NCBI RefSeq assembly: GCF_900115585.1
Contig: NZ_FOWZ01000004.1
Coordinates: 124,001 to 188,000, forward strand
Direction of reading: 5' to 3'
DNA length: 64,000 bases
Source: Qipengyuania nanhaisediminis
GTDB taxonomy: Bacteria > Pseudomonadota > Alphaproteobacteria > Sphingomonadales > Sphingomonadaceae
Within the stretch, counting starts at the first letter, position 1, and every line of letters begins with the position of its first letter. The notes under the pieces are model-generated. The model did not search any database. It was given only the letters and a program-made list of their open reading frames with translations, and was not told the origin of the DNA. This document shows, in pieces, positions 1-8,426 of this stretch. Position numbers and translations under genes: made by a program.

Positions 1-757
1 CACCTGCACCCTCGCATGTCTCTGCGCGCAGCAGTTTCACCCGCTGGCCGTCGTGGTCGAACCATGCGCCGGGGAAGGGCGAGAGGCCATGCACATGACG
101 CACGACCTCTTCTGCCGGACGGGTCCAGTCCAGCCGCGCCTCCGCCTTGTCGATCTTGGCGGCATAGGTCGCCTCGGCATCGTCCTGTTCGACCGCGTGC
201 AGCGCGTCGAGATCGATCAGCGTGCCGACCATCAGCTGCGCACCCAGTTCGGCCAGTTCCTCGGTCAGTTCGCCCGTGGTCTTGTCCTCGATCGGTGTGC
301 GCACGGTGGCGAGCATGGGGCCGGTATCGAGACCCGCTTCCATCTGCATGATCGTGACCCCGGTCACCTCGTCACCCGCCATTATCGAGCGATGGATGGG
401 CGCCGCACCGCGCCAGTGCGGCAGGATGGACGCATGGACGTTGAGGCAGCCGTGCTTTGGCGCATCGAGGATCGCCTGCGGCAGGATCAGGCCATAGGCC
501 GCGACCACCGCGATATCGGCGTCGAGTGCGGCAAAAGCCTCCTGCTCTTCGGCGGATTTCAGCGATTTGGGATGGCGCACCTCGATCCCCAGCCGGTCTG
601 CCCGTTCGTGCACGGCGGTCTTCGTCAGTTCCTTGCCGCGGCGACCGCCGGGGCGGGGCGGCTGCGTGTAGACACACACGACCTCATGCGCCGCATCGAC
701 CAGCGCCTGCAGCGTGGGCACGGCGAAATCCGGGCTTCCCATGAAGATTATGCGCAT
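1..757 (-). CDS. fmt: Methionyl-tRNA formyltransferase, 3' end outside window
   Basis: Formylates the methionine on initiator tRNA using 10-formyltetrahydrofolate, in the cytoplasm. Translating the minus strand from the ATG at 757 gives an open frame of 252 codons that runs off the left edge. It begins [16 protein letters not shown], the family's N-terminal Rossmann start. Further in are the folate-site motif [17 protein letters not shown] and the catalytic-region sequence [13 protein letters not shown]. The usual length is about 310 residues, so only the C-terminal OB-like domain is missing. recR diverges from it with 52 bases between the starts, and def lies just beyond recR. The family call is secure; the C-terminus cannot be judged. 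Confidence 0.96.
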   Translation of the reverse strand, partial: MRIIFMGSPDFAVPTLQALVDAAHEVVCVYTQPPRPGGRRGKELTKTAVHERADRLGIEVRHPKSLKSAEEQEAFAALDADIAVVAAYGLILPQAILDAPKHGCLNVHASILPHWRGAAPIHRSIMAGDEVTGVTIMQMEAGLDTGPMLATVRTPIEDKTTGELTEELAELGAQLMVGTLIDLDALHAVEQDDAEATYAAKIDKAEARLDWTRPAEEVVRHVHGLSPFPGAWFDHDGQRVKLLRAETCEGAG

Positions 758-809
758 GACGTGTTCTATGGCCTTTCTTGGTCGCGCCTGCGCCCCTATC
801 TGTGCATCT

Positions 810-1406
810 ATGGCATCGCAAGAGATCGAGACGCTGGCTTCTGCGCTGGCGCGCCTTCCCGGCCTCGGCCCGCGCAGCGCGCGGCGTGCGGTGCTGTGGC
901 TGGTCAAGCGCCGCGAAAGCGCGCTGCCCGCGCTGCTCGAAGCGCTGGCAACCGTGGGCGAGGCGCTGGTCGAATGCGACACCTGCGGCAATGTCGATAC
1001 CACCAACCCCTGCGGCATCTGCGCCGACCCGCGCCGCGATGGCAAGGGCCTGTGCGTGGTGGAGGACGTGGCGGATCTCTGGGCGCTCGACCGGGCGAAG
1101 CTATTCACCGGCAAGTACCACGTGCTCGGCGGCAAGCTGTCGGCCCTGGACGGCGTTCGCCCTGAAGACCTCAATATCGCCAGCCTGCTGTCGCGCGTCG
1201 AGGCGGGCGGGGTGGACGAGGTGGTCCTCGCCATGAACGCAACGCTCGAAGGCCAGACCACGGCGCACTACATCGCCGAACGGCTGGAGGACTTCCCGAT
1301 CCGCATCACCCAGCTGGCGCATGGCCTGCCGGTGGGCGGGGAACTGGACTATCTCGACGAGGGAACGCTGGCGCAGGCGCTGCGTGCGCGGCGGCCGCTC
1401 GGCTAA
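810..1406 (+). CDS. recR: Recombination mediator RecR
   Basis: RecR acts with RecF/RecO to load RecA on gapped single-stranded DNA. The 198-residue protein has a helix-hairpin-helix near residues 13-30 ([14 protein letters not shown]), a four-cysteine zinc site at residues 56, 59, 68 and 71 (CDTC and CGIC), then a Toprim domain from about residue 79 ([11 protein letters not shown]) and the Walker-like C-terminal part. Length matches the family. A longer frame opens at 714, but its first 32 codons lie inside the divergent fmt gene and look unlike RecR, so the ATG at 810 (MASQEIETL) is preferred. It is followed by def on the same strand after 63 bases. Confidence 0.96.
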   Translation: MASQEIETLASALARLPGLGPRSARRAVLWLVKRRESALPALLEALATVGEALVECDTCGNVDTTNPCGICADPRRDGKGLCVVEDVADLWALDRAKLFTGKYHVLGGKLSALDGVRPEDLNIASLLSRVEAGGVDEVVLAMNATLEGQTTAHYIAERLEDFPIRITQLAHGLPVGGELDYLDEGTLAQALRARRPLG

Positions 1407-1469
1407 TCGATCAGAGAGTGCAGGCCAATTCGATTGAATTGGTCGCATTCAGCGCCTATCTGAACCCCC

Positions 1470-2036
1470 ATGGCTATCCGTGAAATCCTCGAAGTGCCGG
1501 ATCCCCGGCTCAAGACCGTGTCCGAACCCGTAACCGAGTTCGACGACGAGCTGAAAACGCTGGTCGAGGACATGTTCGAAACCATGTATGCCGCGCCCGG
1601 CATCGGCCTCGCCGCGATCCAGGTCGGCGTGCCCAAGCGCCTGCTCGTCATCGATCTCCAGCCGGAAGACACCGATGCCGAGCCGGAAGAGTGCGATCAC
1701 GGCGGCCATCACCACCACCATTATCCGACGAAGAAGGAACCGCGGGTCTTCGTGAACCCCGAAATCCTCGATCCGGCGGACGAGCTGGCAAGCTACCAGG
1801 AAGGCTGCCTTTCGGTCCCCGATATCTTCGCCGATGTCGACCGTCCGGCCACCTGCCGCGTGCGCTACCAGGACCTCGACGGCAATGTGCACGAAGAAGA
1901 GATGGAAGGCCTGATGGCCACCTGCATCCAGCACGAGATGGACCACCTCGAAGGCATTCTCTTCATCGACCACCTCTCGCGCCTCAAGCGCAACATGGCC
2001 CTGAAGAAGCTGAAGAAGCTGCGTGAGGCAGCCTGA
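1470..2036 (+). CDS. def: Peptide deformylase with His-rich insertion
   Basis: Removes the N-formyl group from nascent proteins, the partner activity of the nearby fmt. All three metal-site motifs are present: GIGLAAIQV at residues 44-52, EGCLS at 111-115 (metal-ligand Cys113) and HEMDH at 155-159. Length is 188 residues, slightly long because of an acidic then histidine-rich insertion at about residues 65-87 (HGGHHHHHYP at 77-86) between core strands. No strong Shine-Dalgarno sequence is visible before the ATG, but the reading MAIREILEVPDPRL is the standard family N-terminus. Its last codons overlap the next small gene. Confidence 0.96.
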   Translation: MAIREILEVPDPRLKTVSEPVTEFDDELKTLVEDMFETMYAAPGIGLAAIQVGVPKRLLVIDLQPEDTDAEPEECDHGGHHHHHYPTKKEPRVFVNPEILDPADELASYQEGCLSVPDIFADVDRPATCRVRYQDLDGNVHEEEMEGLMATCIQHEMDHLEGILFIDHLSRLKRNMALKKLKKLREAA

Positions 2037-2220
2037 CCGGATCAGCTGGTCGCAGGCGGCACTGGCCGGACTGCTGTTCGCCCTGATCAGCTGCACCTGG
2101 CGCTATCTCAGCGACGGTGCGGGTTTCGACGAGCTCGCGATCCGCTTCGCCGCCTATTTCCTCGCCTTCACGGTGGGGTTCTATTTCCTCTACAACCTCG
2201 TGGTGAAACGCCAGCGGTAG
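2023..2220 (+). CDS. Small two-helix membrane protein, unknown function
   Basis: A 65-residue frame starting with GTG inside the last codons of def (14-base overlap), so probably translated by coupling to it. The protein has two hydrophobic stretches, about residues 11-27 and 40-61 (YFLAFTVGFYFLYNLVV), a short acidic linker between them, and a basic tail (VKRQR), as in a small inner-membrane protein with the C-terminus in the cytoplasm. I do not recognise a family. The start is uncertain because no other ATG lies nearby. Confidence 0.6.
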   Translation: MRQPDRISWSQAALAGLLFALISCTWRYLSDGAGFDELAIRFAAYFLAFTVGFYFLYNLVVKRQR

Positions 2221-2242
2221 ATAGCTTTCCGCGCCCTCTGGC

Positions 2243-2257
2243 GTTCTCTCTCCGTTC
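2243..2257 (+). promoter_or_regulatory. Possible LexA (SOS) box before rmuC
   Basis: The sequence is GTTC, seven bases, GTTC, the direct-repeat form described for LexA operators in Alphaproteobacteria. It ends 16 bases before the rmuC start codon. About two such matches are expected by chance in 64 kb on both strands, so the support is the position in front of a recombination gene rather than the motif alone. Confidence 0.45.
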
Positions 2258-2273
2258 CGCCTAATGTCGCGGG

Positions 2274-3671
2274 ATGGACCCGATGATTTTCATACTTATC
2301 GCATTGTTCGCCGGCCTCCTTGTCGGAGGGCTCGCCGGCTGGTTTTTCGGCTCTCGCCCGGTGGCGGATTGGAAGGCCCGCCATGCGGAGCGCGATGGCG
2401 AGGCGAAGGACCTGTCCGAAAAGCTGTCACGCATGGCACCCGAACTGGCGACCATGTCGGATCGCGCCGCGCGGGCGGATGAACTCGCGCGCAAGCTGGA
2501 CGAAGAGCGCGAGGCGCACGGCGCGCTGAAAGCGCGGGCCGCCGGTTTCGAGGAGCAGAAGCGCCTGCTGGAGGAATCGCGCGCCAACCTGCTCAAGGAA
2601 TTCGAGAATACCGGTGCGAAAGTCCTCGGCGCGGCGCAGGAGAAATTCCTCGAACGGGCGAGCGAGCGGCTGGGCCATTCGGAAAAAACCTCGGAAGAGA
2701 AGATCAAGGCCCTGTTGCAACCGGTCGGGGAACGGCTGGCCAAGTACGAACGCCAAGTCGCCGATCTGGAAGAAAAGCGCACCGATGCCTTCGGGCGGCT
2801 CTACCAGCAGATCACCGAAATGCAGCGCGGGCAGGAAGAGGTCCGGCGCGAGGCGCAGCGGCTCGGCAACAGCCTCACCAATGCCCCCAAGGCGCGCGGT
2901 CGCTGGGGGGAGCGGGCCTTGCAGAACGTGCTGGAACAGTGTGGTCTGTCCGAACACACCGATTTCATCCTCGAACAGTCGGTCGATACCGAAAGCGGAC
3001 GCCTGCGGCCCGATGCCATCGTCAACGTGCCGGGCCAGAAGAAGCTGGTGATCGATGCCAAGGTGTCGCTCAATGCCTACCAGGCGGCGTTCGAGGCAGA
3101 GGACGATGCAGAGCGCGCACGGCACATGGACCAGCACGCCAAGTCGATGCGCGGTCATGTCCAGACCCTCGGCTCGAAGGGCTATCAGAGCCAGTTCGAC
3201 GACGCGCCCGATTACGTGGTCATGTTCGTCCCCGGAGAGCATTTCGTGGCTGCCGCGCTTGAACACGATCCCGAGCTGTGGGACTTCGCGTTCCACAACA
3301 AGGTCCTGCTTGCGACGCCGACCAATCTCGTCGCGATCGCGCGGACCGTCGCACAGGTCTGGCGGCAGGACACGATCGCCCAGGAAGCGGTCGCCATCGG
3401 CAAGGCCGGGGCAGAGCTTTACGACCGGCTGGCGGTCGCTGCGGAGCACATGAAACGCGTGGGCGGCGGCTTGGAAACTGCGGTCAACAATTACAACAAG
3501 TTCGTCGGCAGTTTCGAGCGCAACGTGCTTTCTGCCGGTCGCCGCCTGTCGGAGCAGGGCATCGAGATCGGCAAGCGCGAGATCGAGGAAGTGCCCAAGG
3601 TCGAGGCGACCCCCCGCTACAATGCGGAAGACGCCGCGCAGATCGAGGATGGCCGCGAAGCCGCGGAATAG
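2274..3671 (+). CDS. rmuC: DNA recombination protein RmuC
   Basis: RmuC limits inversions at short inverted repeats; it is thought to be a membrane-anchored nuclease-like protein. The 465 residues show an N-terminal membrane anchor (about residues 5-26, IFILIALFAGLLVGGLAGWF), a long charged coiled coil to about residue 200, and the RmuC core with GRWGERALQNVLEQCGL, PDAIVNVPGQKKLVIDAKVSLNAY (read in pieces) and VMFVPGEHFVAAAL. The lysine-containing VIDAKVS is the PD-(D/E)xK-like strand. The ATG at 2283 is an alternative start three codons in. A possible LexA box lies just upstream. It converges with the amidohydrolase gene, with 3 bases between the stops. Confidence 0.95.
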   Translation: MDPMIFILIALFAGLLVGGLAGWFFGSRPVADWKARHAERDGEAKDLSEKLSRMAPELATMSDRAARADELARKLDEEREAHGALKARAAGFEEQKRLLEESRANLLKEFENTGAKVLGAAQEKFLERASERLGHSEKTSEEKIKALLQPVGERLAKYERQVADLEEKRTDAFGRLYQQITEMQRGQEEVRREAQRLGNSLTNAPKARGRWGERALQNVLEQCGLSEHTDFILEQSVDTESGRLRPDAIVNVPGQKKLVIDAKVSLNAYQAAFEAEDDAERARHMDQHAKSMRGHVQTLGSKGYQSQFDDAPDYVVMFVPGEHFVAAALEHDPELWDFAFHNKVLLATPTNLVAIARTVAQVWRQDTIAQEAVAIGKAGAELYDRLAVAAEHMKRVGGGLETAVNNYNKFVGSFERNVLSAGRRLSEQGIEIGKREIEEVPKVEATPRYNAEDAAQIEDGREAAE

Positions 3672-3674
3672 GAC

Positions 3675-5426
3675 CTATTTCTCGTAGACGATCCGGCCAT
3701 CGACGATGGTCATCACGATCTCTCCGTCCAGCAGCCCCGCAGGATCGGTCCGGGCGAGGGTGAAGGGGTCGATATCCATGACTGTCAGATCGGCCCAGCG
3801 GCCCGGCGAGATGATGCCGGTCTCGTCCTCGCGGAAGCCCGCATAGGCCGACCACGAGGTGTAGGCGCGGATCGCTTCCTCGATTGTCACTGCCTCTTCG
3901 GGATACCACCCGCCGTCGGGCTGCAGGTCCTTGTCGCGCCGAGTCACGGCAGCGTGGAGACCGTAGAAGATGCTGTGATCGCTGCCGGGATTGTCGGCGT
4001 TGAAGGTCATGCGTGCGCCGTTTCGTAGCAAGGTGCGCCAGGCATAGGCGCCGCGAATGCGCTCCGGCCCGAGCCTGTCTTCGGCCCAGGTCTTGTCCTC
4101 CACAGCGTGGGGCGGTTCCATCGATGCGATGACGCCCAGTTCGGCAAAGCGGCCCATATCTTCGGGGGCGATGACCTGAGCGTGCTCGATCCGGTGGCGG
4201 TTGTCGCGCGCTCCGGGGGTCTCGGCAAAGACGCGCTCGAGAATGTCCAGGGCCTCGCGATTGCCCGCGTCGCCGATGGCGTGGATGCCGGTCTGGAAGC
4301 CCGCTTTCATCGCCGCTTCGTTCAATTCGCGATCGAAGCCGTAGCCGCTCCCGCTGACGCCGCGATGGCCGGGACGGTCGGCGTAGTCCTCCAGCAGGCG
4401 CGCCCCGCGAGAGCCCAGCGCCCCGTCGTAATAGGCCTTCACCGAACGCGCCACGAGCATGGAATCCGTGTCGCTATCCGGTCCCCTCGCGATCCAGCGG
4501 CGCATCAGCGGCTCATCGCGCAGCGAGAGCATGGCGTAGACGCGGATCGGCAGATCGTCGCTTGCCTCCAGCGCGGCGAACGTCTCCATCGCATGGGTAT
4601 CCGCGCCCGCTTCATGGACCGTGACATAGCCGTCCCGCGCCATCTGCATCAGGCCCTTGCGTGTCTGCCGCACGCGGGTTTCGAGCGACGCCGTGGGGAT
4701 CGCCGCGTCCAGCATGGTCGTGGCCCGGTTGAGGAAGACGCCGCTGGGCGCGCCATCGTCGCCGAGCCGCATTTCGCCGCCCTCGGGCACTGCGCTCTGC
4801 GACGTGATCCCTCCCGCATCGAGCGCCGCCTGGTTCGTCCATAGCCCGAAGCCATGGAGGCTGCGCATCACGACCGGATGATCGGGCACCGCTGCGCTGA
4901 GCAGCGCCTTGTCGGGATAGGCATTGGCCCAGGCGCCTTCGTCCCAGCCTGCGCCGATAATCCATTCTCCGGCAGGCAGCATCTTGGCGCGTTCGGCAAC
5001 CAGCGCGACGGCTTCGGCCTCGGTCGCGACATCGGTGAGATCGACGGCGTCGAGCTTCGCCCCGAATTCGACCACATGGGTGTGGGTATCGACAAGCCCC
5101 GGCAGGACCGTCGCGCCCCGAAGGTCGACTATGCGCGTTTCGGCACCCTGCCACGCAAGAGCGTCCTGCGCACTTCCGGCGAACACGATTGCGCCATCGT
5201 CGATCGCGATGGCTTCGGCGTCAGGTCGCCAGTTCGTTCCGTCGAAAGGAGCGTCGGCTGCCGGATTGCCCTCCCCGTCGGGATCACCCCAGGCGAGCGT
5301 ATAGACCCGGGCGTTGGTAAGGATCAGGTCAGCCGGATCGGCTTTTGCAACTTCGACAGGGGCAGTGACGCAGGCCGACAGGAGCAAGGCTCCAGCTACT
5401 CCGGCCAATCTCGTAATTATCATCAT
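3675..5426 (-). CDS. Amidohydrolase-3 family lipoprotein
   Basis: A 583-residue metal-dependent hydrolase of the YtcJ-like amidohydrolase family, probably anchored in the cell envelope. The N-terminus (MMIITRLAGVAGALLLSAC) ends in a lipobox with Cys19. The core has the metal-binding HTH pair at residues 115-117 after LPGLVDTH, the carbamylatable-lysine region KAYYDGALGSRGARLL, GIHAIGDAGNREALDI and a C-terminal beta-sandwich strand GRWADLTVMDIDPFTL. The frame is open to 5540, but AGGGAGAGGA sits just before the ATG pair at 5421-5426, which fixes the start there. Substrate is unknown; relatives act on N-substituted amides. It follows the TrmH-type gene on the same strand by 46 bases. Confidence 0.9.
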   Translation of the reverse strand: MMIITRLAGVAGALLLSACVTAPVEVAKADPADLILTNARVYTLAWGDPDGEGNPAADAPFDGTNWRPDAEAIAIDDGAIVFAGSAQDALAWQGAETRIVDLRGATVLPGLVDTHTHVVEFGAKLDAVDLTDVATEAEAVALVAERAKMLPAGEWIIGAGWDEGAWANAYPDKALLSAAVPDHPVVMRSLHGFGLWTNQAALDAGGITSQSAVPEGGEMRLGDDGAPSGVFLNRATTMLDAAIPTASLETRVRQTRKGLMQMARDGYVTVHEAGADTHAMETFAALEASDDLPIRVYAMLSLRDEPLMRRWIARGPDSDTDSMLVARSVKAYYDGALGSRGARLLEDYADRPGHRGVSGSGYGFDRELNEAAMKAGFQTGIHAIGDAGNREALDILERVFAETPGARDNRHRIEHAQVIAPEDMGRFAELGVIASMEPPHAVEDKTWAEDRLGPERIRGAYAWRTLLRNGARMTFNADNPGSDHSIFYGLHAAVTRRDKDLQPDGGWYPEEAVTIEEAIRAYTSWSAYAGFREDETGIISPGRWADLTVMDIDPFTLARTDPAGLLDGEIVMTIVDGRIVYEK

Positions 5427-5472
5427 CCCGTCCTCTCCCTTGCCGCGTTTTGGCAGCAATTCGGACGCGGGA

Positions 5473-6303
5473 TCAAGCGCTTCCGCTGTCGAGCGCGGCC
5501 AGCACCTCGTAGCCAAGCACTGCAGCCGCAACCGCAGCATTGAGGCTGTCGGCCCGGCCTTTCATGGGCATGGTCACGCGAAGGTCGCACGCCAGTTCGT
5601 ATTCTTCGGGCAATCCGCGGCTCTCGTTACCGACCATCACGAAGCACGGTGCGGCGTAGGGGGCGGAGCGATAGGGCTGTGCATCGCGCAGCGAGGCGGC
5701 AACCAGCTGGCCTTCACCGGCACGCAGCCATTGTTCGAAATCTGCCCATTCCGCTCGCGCGACGCGGCGCGTGAAGATGGCGCCCATGCTGGCGCGCACC
5801 GTCTCCACGCTGAAAGGATCGGCACAATCGTCGATCAGGATCACGCCGCCGGCGCCGATGGCATCGGCGGTGCGGAGCATGGTGCCCAGATTGCCGGGAT
5901 CGCGCAGAGCCTGCGCCACCAGCCAGATATCGGCGGAAGTGCGGTCGAGCGCGGCAAGCGATGTGTCGAATTCCGCAAAGACGCCAGCGACCGCCTGCGG
6001 GTTGTCCTTGCCGGTGATCTTGGCGAGGATGTCGGGCGAGGTCTCGATGATTTCGCCGCCCGATGCCTCGACCGCGCGTTCCAGTTCGGACAGCAGCGGA
6101 TGCGGGTCGCGCTTGTCGGACAGGACCAGCGTTTCGGGGATGTGACCACTCTCGCGCGCATCGGTGAGCAGACGAAGGCCTTCGGCAAGGAACTTGCCCG
6201 CCGCCTTGCGGTGCTTCTTTTCGCGAAGAGCACGCAGCGCCTTGACCGTGGGATTGGAAAAGCCGGTGATGATCCGGCGCGCGTCGCTGCGCTCGCCCAT
6301 CAT
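5473..6303 (-). CDS. TrmH-family RNA 2'-O-methyltransferase
   Basis: A SpoU/TrmH (SPOUT) methyltransferase that transfers a methyl group from S-adenosylmethionine to a ribose in tRNA or rRNA. The 276 residues have a substrate-binding N-terminal domain (FSNPTVKALRALREKK, KFLAEGLRLL) and the three SPOUT motifs: ALRDPGNLGTMLRTADA, VGNESRGLP, and MPMKGRADSLNAAVAAAVL forming the trefoil knot. Two adjacent ATGs (6301-6303 and 6298-6300) are possible. It begins one base after the stop of HPr, so it seems to be the last gene of the chvI-to-HPr run. The exact RNA target cannot be told. Confidence 0.9.
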   Translation of the reverse strand: MMGERSDARRIITGFSNPTVKALRALREKKHRKAAGKFLAEGLRLLTDARESGHIPETLVLSDKRDPHPLLSELERAVEASGGEIIETSPDILAKITGKDNPQAVAGVFAEFDTSLAALDRTSADIWLVAQALRDPGNLGTMLRTADAIGAGGVILIDDCADPFSVETVRASMGAIFTRRVARAEWADFEQWLRAGEGQLVAASLRDAQPYRSAPYAAPCFVMVGNESRGLPEEYELACDLRVTMPMKGRADSLNAAVAAAVLGYEVLAALDSGSA

Positions 6304-6304
6304 G

Positions 6305-6583
6305 TCAGGGTTCCCCGAAACCGTCCTCGATCATGGCGGCGAGGTCGGCCATGACGGTTTCAGCCTCGCTTCCGGCGACGATCAGTTCGATCGTGTCACC
6401 CTTGGCCGCGCCAAGCATCATCAGGCCGAGGATGCTGCCGCCTGCCGCCTCGTTACCGCCCTTGGCGACGCGCACCGAACAGCCTTCGGGCACTTCTGCC
6501 ACCGCGCCGACGAACTTGGCGCTGGCGCGTGCATGCAGGCCGCGCTGGTTGACGACGGTGAGGGTCTTGCGAAGCTCGCTCAA
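6305..6583 (-). CDS. ptsH: Phosphocarrier protein HPr
   Basis: A 92-residue phosphocarrier of the phosphotransferase system. The phosphorylated histidine is His17 in RGLHARAS, and the regulatory serine is Ser50 in GGSILGLMML, the site used by HPr kinase. The gene for that kinase lies 1.4 kb upstream in the same run, so both modifications look usable here. No sugar permease is nearby, which fits the regulatory PTS of Alphaproteobacteria. The start overlaps the EIIA stop by four bases. Enzyme I is not in the window. Confidence 0.95.
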   Translation of the reverse strand: MSELRKTLTVVNQRGLHARASAKFVGAVAEVPEGCSVRVAKGGNEAAGGSILGLMMLGAAKGDTIELIVAGSEAETVMADLAAMIEDGFGEP

Positions 6584-7005
6584 CTTGCCTTCCGTTCGCT
6601 GTCGATTTCCTGCCCGAGGAATTCGCTGGCTACGGTGATGTAGTTGCGGCCCGCCGTCTGCGCGGCGTTCACCGCATCGACAACGTTCATCGACTTGCGC
6701 GCTCCGGCAAGGCGGATCAGCATCGGCAGGTTGATCCCGGCGATGACCTCGATCCGGCCGGTATCGAGCAGCGAGATCGCGAGATTGGACGGCGTGCCGC
6801 CGAACAGGTCCGTCAGGATGATCGCGCCATCCCCTTCATCGACCTTTTCGATGGCGTCGGCGATGTCCTTGCGCCTGAGTTCCATATCGTCGTTCGGGCC
6901 GATGCAGATGGTGGCGACACCTTCCTGGCGGCCAACGACATGTTCCATCGCATCGATAAAATGCTCGGCCAGTTTGCCGTGGGTAACGAGAATCATTCCG
7001 ATCAT
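6580..7005 (-). CDS. PTS EIIA component, mannose type
   Basis: A 141-residue single-domain EIIA of the mannose/fructose class. The phosphoryl-accepting histidine is His9 in MILVTHGKLAE. ILTDLFGGTPSNLA and IAGINLPMLIRL are the characteristic later motifs. It overlaps ptsH by ATGA and follows rapZ after 69 bases. Since no IIB, IIC or IID gene is present, it probably accepts phosphate from HPr and serves regulation rather than sugar import. This is family knowledge plus context; its output is not visible here. Confidence 0.93.
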   Translation of the reverse strand: MIGMILVTHGKLAEHFIDAMEHVVGRQEGVATICIGPNDDMELRRKDIADAIEKVDEGDGAIILTDLFGGTPSNLAISLLDTGRIEVIAGINLPMLIRLAGARKSMNVVDAVNAAQTAGRNYITVASEFLGQEIDSERKAS

Positions 7006-7074
7006 TGGAAGTGAGCCGTGCTGTGCTTTCCGAAGGTGTTAGCTTTGTCTGTCGACCATTATGCGGCGAGGGAA

Positions 7075-7971
7075 TCAGCGGCGCTCGAGCGGATCGGCGG
7101 GGCGGCTTCCCAGATTTCGGTGAATGACCGTGGGCGAAAATCCTGCCTCGCGCAAGACCTCGGCTGCGCGTTCGGCGCTGTAGACCGACCGGTGGCGCCC
7201 GCCGGTGCACCCGAAAGCGATGTTGAGGTAGCTGCGCCCCTGTGCCGCATAGCGTGGCAGCAACTCGCGCAAAGTCTCTGAAATACGCGCAAAAGACGGT
7301 CCGAAGGCCGGGTCGGAAGAGATATGCGCCGCGACGTCTTCGTCCAGCCCGGTCTGTTCGCGCAGGCCCTCGATCCAGTGTGGATTATCGAGGAAACGCA
7401 TGTCGAAAACGAGGTCGGCGAGCGGGGGCATGCCGCGCGCGAAGCCGAAGCTGGACACGGTGATGGTCATGTCGCGGGTTTCGCTGTCGGCGAAGCGTTC
7501 GCGCACGACTTGTTGCAACTGGTTGGTCGAAAAGCCGGTCGTGTCGATCACGCTGTCGGCCCAGCGACGTAGCGGTTCGAGCAGCTCGCGCTCGGCAGCG
7601 ATGCCGCCGGCTACCGGGCGGCCGCGTGCCATGGGGTGGGGCCGGCGAGTCTCGTTGTAACGGCGTTCCAGCTCGGCGGTTGAGCAGTCGATGAACAGGG
7701 TCATCAGCTCGATATCGTCGCGTTGCGAAAGCGCCCGGCACTGCTCGATGGTTTCGGACGGCACGAAGCCGCGGGTCCGCGAATCGAAGCCGATGGCGAT
7801 CGGGGATGGATGGTCGCTTTCGGTCCCGACCAGGCCGGAGAGGAGACGGATCGGAAAGTTGTCGATCGCTTCCCACCCCAGGTCTTCAAGGACCTGCAAG
7901 GCGGTACTTTTGCCCGCGCCGGAAAGGCCGGTGACCAGCAGGACGCGTTGCTTTTGCGAGTCGTCGCTCAT
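7075..7971 (-). CDS. rapZ: RNase adapter / nucleotide-binding protein RapZ
   Basis: A P-loop protein of the RapZ (YvcJ/YhbJ) family. The 298 residues contain Walker A GLSGAGKST at about residues 15-23, IDNFPI shortly after, and the C-terminal signature GCTGGRHRSVYSAERAAE. In enterobacteria RapZ senses glucosamine-6-phosphate and controls glmS through small RNAs. In Alphaproteobacteria the target is less clear; glmS itself sits about 54 kb away in this window. It overlaps hprK by four bases, so the two are translationally coupled. Confidence 0.95.
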   Translation of the reverse strand: MSDDSQKQRVLLVTGLSGAGKSTALQVLEDLGWEAIDNFPIRLLSGLVGTESDHPSPIAIGFDSRTRGFVPSETIEQCRALSQRDDIELMTLFIDCSTAELERRYNETRRPHPMARGRPVAGGIAAERELLEPLRRWADSVIDTTGFSTNQLQQVVRERFADSETRDMTITVSSFGFARGMPPLADLVFDMRFLDNPHWIEGLREQTGLDEDVAAHISSDPAFGPSFARISETLRELLPRYAAQGRSYLNIAFGCTGGRHRSVYSAERAAEVLREAGFSPTVIHRNLGSRPADPLERR

Positions 7972-8426
7972 GGCGCCTTCTTAGCACCGCCATCGGAAAG
8001 GGATGGAACCCTCAGCCCGTGTTTATCCAACGCGTATTGCGCGCGCAGGGCCTGAATGGCGTCACCCGGCCGGAATTCGAGGAGCGGGATCGGGATGCCG
8101 AGGATATCGCGAGATTTCTCTTCGAGGGGGTAGCGGGGGGCGTTTTCGGTCAAATCCAGCACCAAGGCGAGCGGGGCGCTGGTCGCGGGCAGATCGACGA
8201 TACCGACATTGCGGACCTCGATCTTGCCGGCGGTTTCCGGAGGCGGACTGGCAATTACCAGGCCGTCTTCATCGTGAAGCGAAACGCCATCGTCGCCGAC
8301 CAATTCGGCCCCGTGATCAATGAGGGCTAAGGCAAGCGAGGTCTTCCCGCTACCCGGCGGCCCGCTGATCAGGATCCCCCGGCCGCCCAGGCTCACGCAG
8401 CTGACATTGAAGAGCGGTTCGCTCAC
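7968..8426 (-). CDS. hprK: HPr kinase/phosphorylase, short alphaproteobacterial form
   Basis: Phosphorylates and dephosphorylates the regulatory serine of HPr. The 152 residues correspond only to the catalytic C-terminal domain: P-loop GPPGSGKT at residues 22-29, the LVGDDGVSL acidic strand, and KIEVRNVGIVDLP as the signature loop. The Firmicutes enzyme is about 310 residues, with an extra N-terminal domain absent here, as is usual in Alphaproteobacteria. ATGA overlaps at both ends link it to chvG and rapZ. Confidence 0.92.
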   Translation of the reverse strand: MSEPLFNVSCVSLGGRGILISGPPGSGKTSLALALIDHGAELVGDDGVSLHDEDGLVIASPPPETAGKIEVRNVGIVDLPATSAPLALVLDLTENAPRYPLEEKSRDILGIPIPLLEFRPGDAIQALRAQYALDKHGLRVPSLSDGGAKKAP

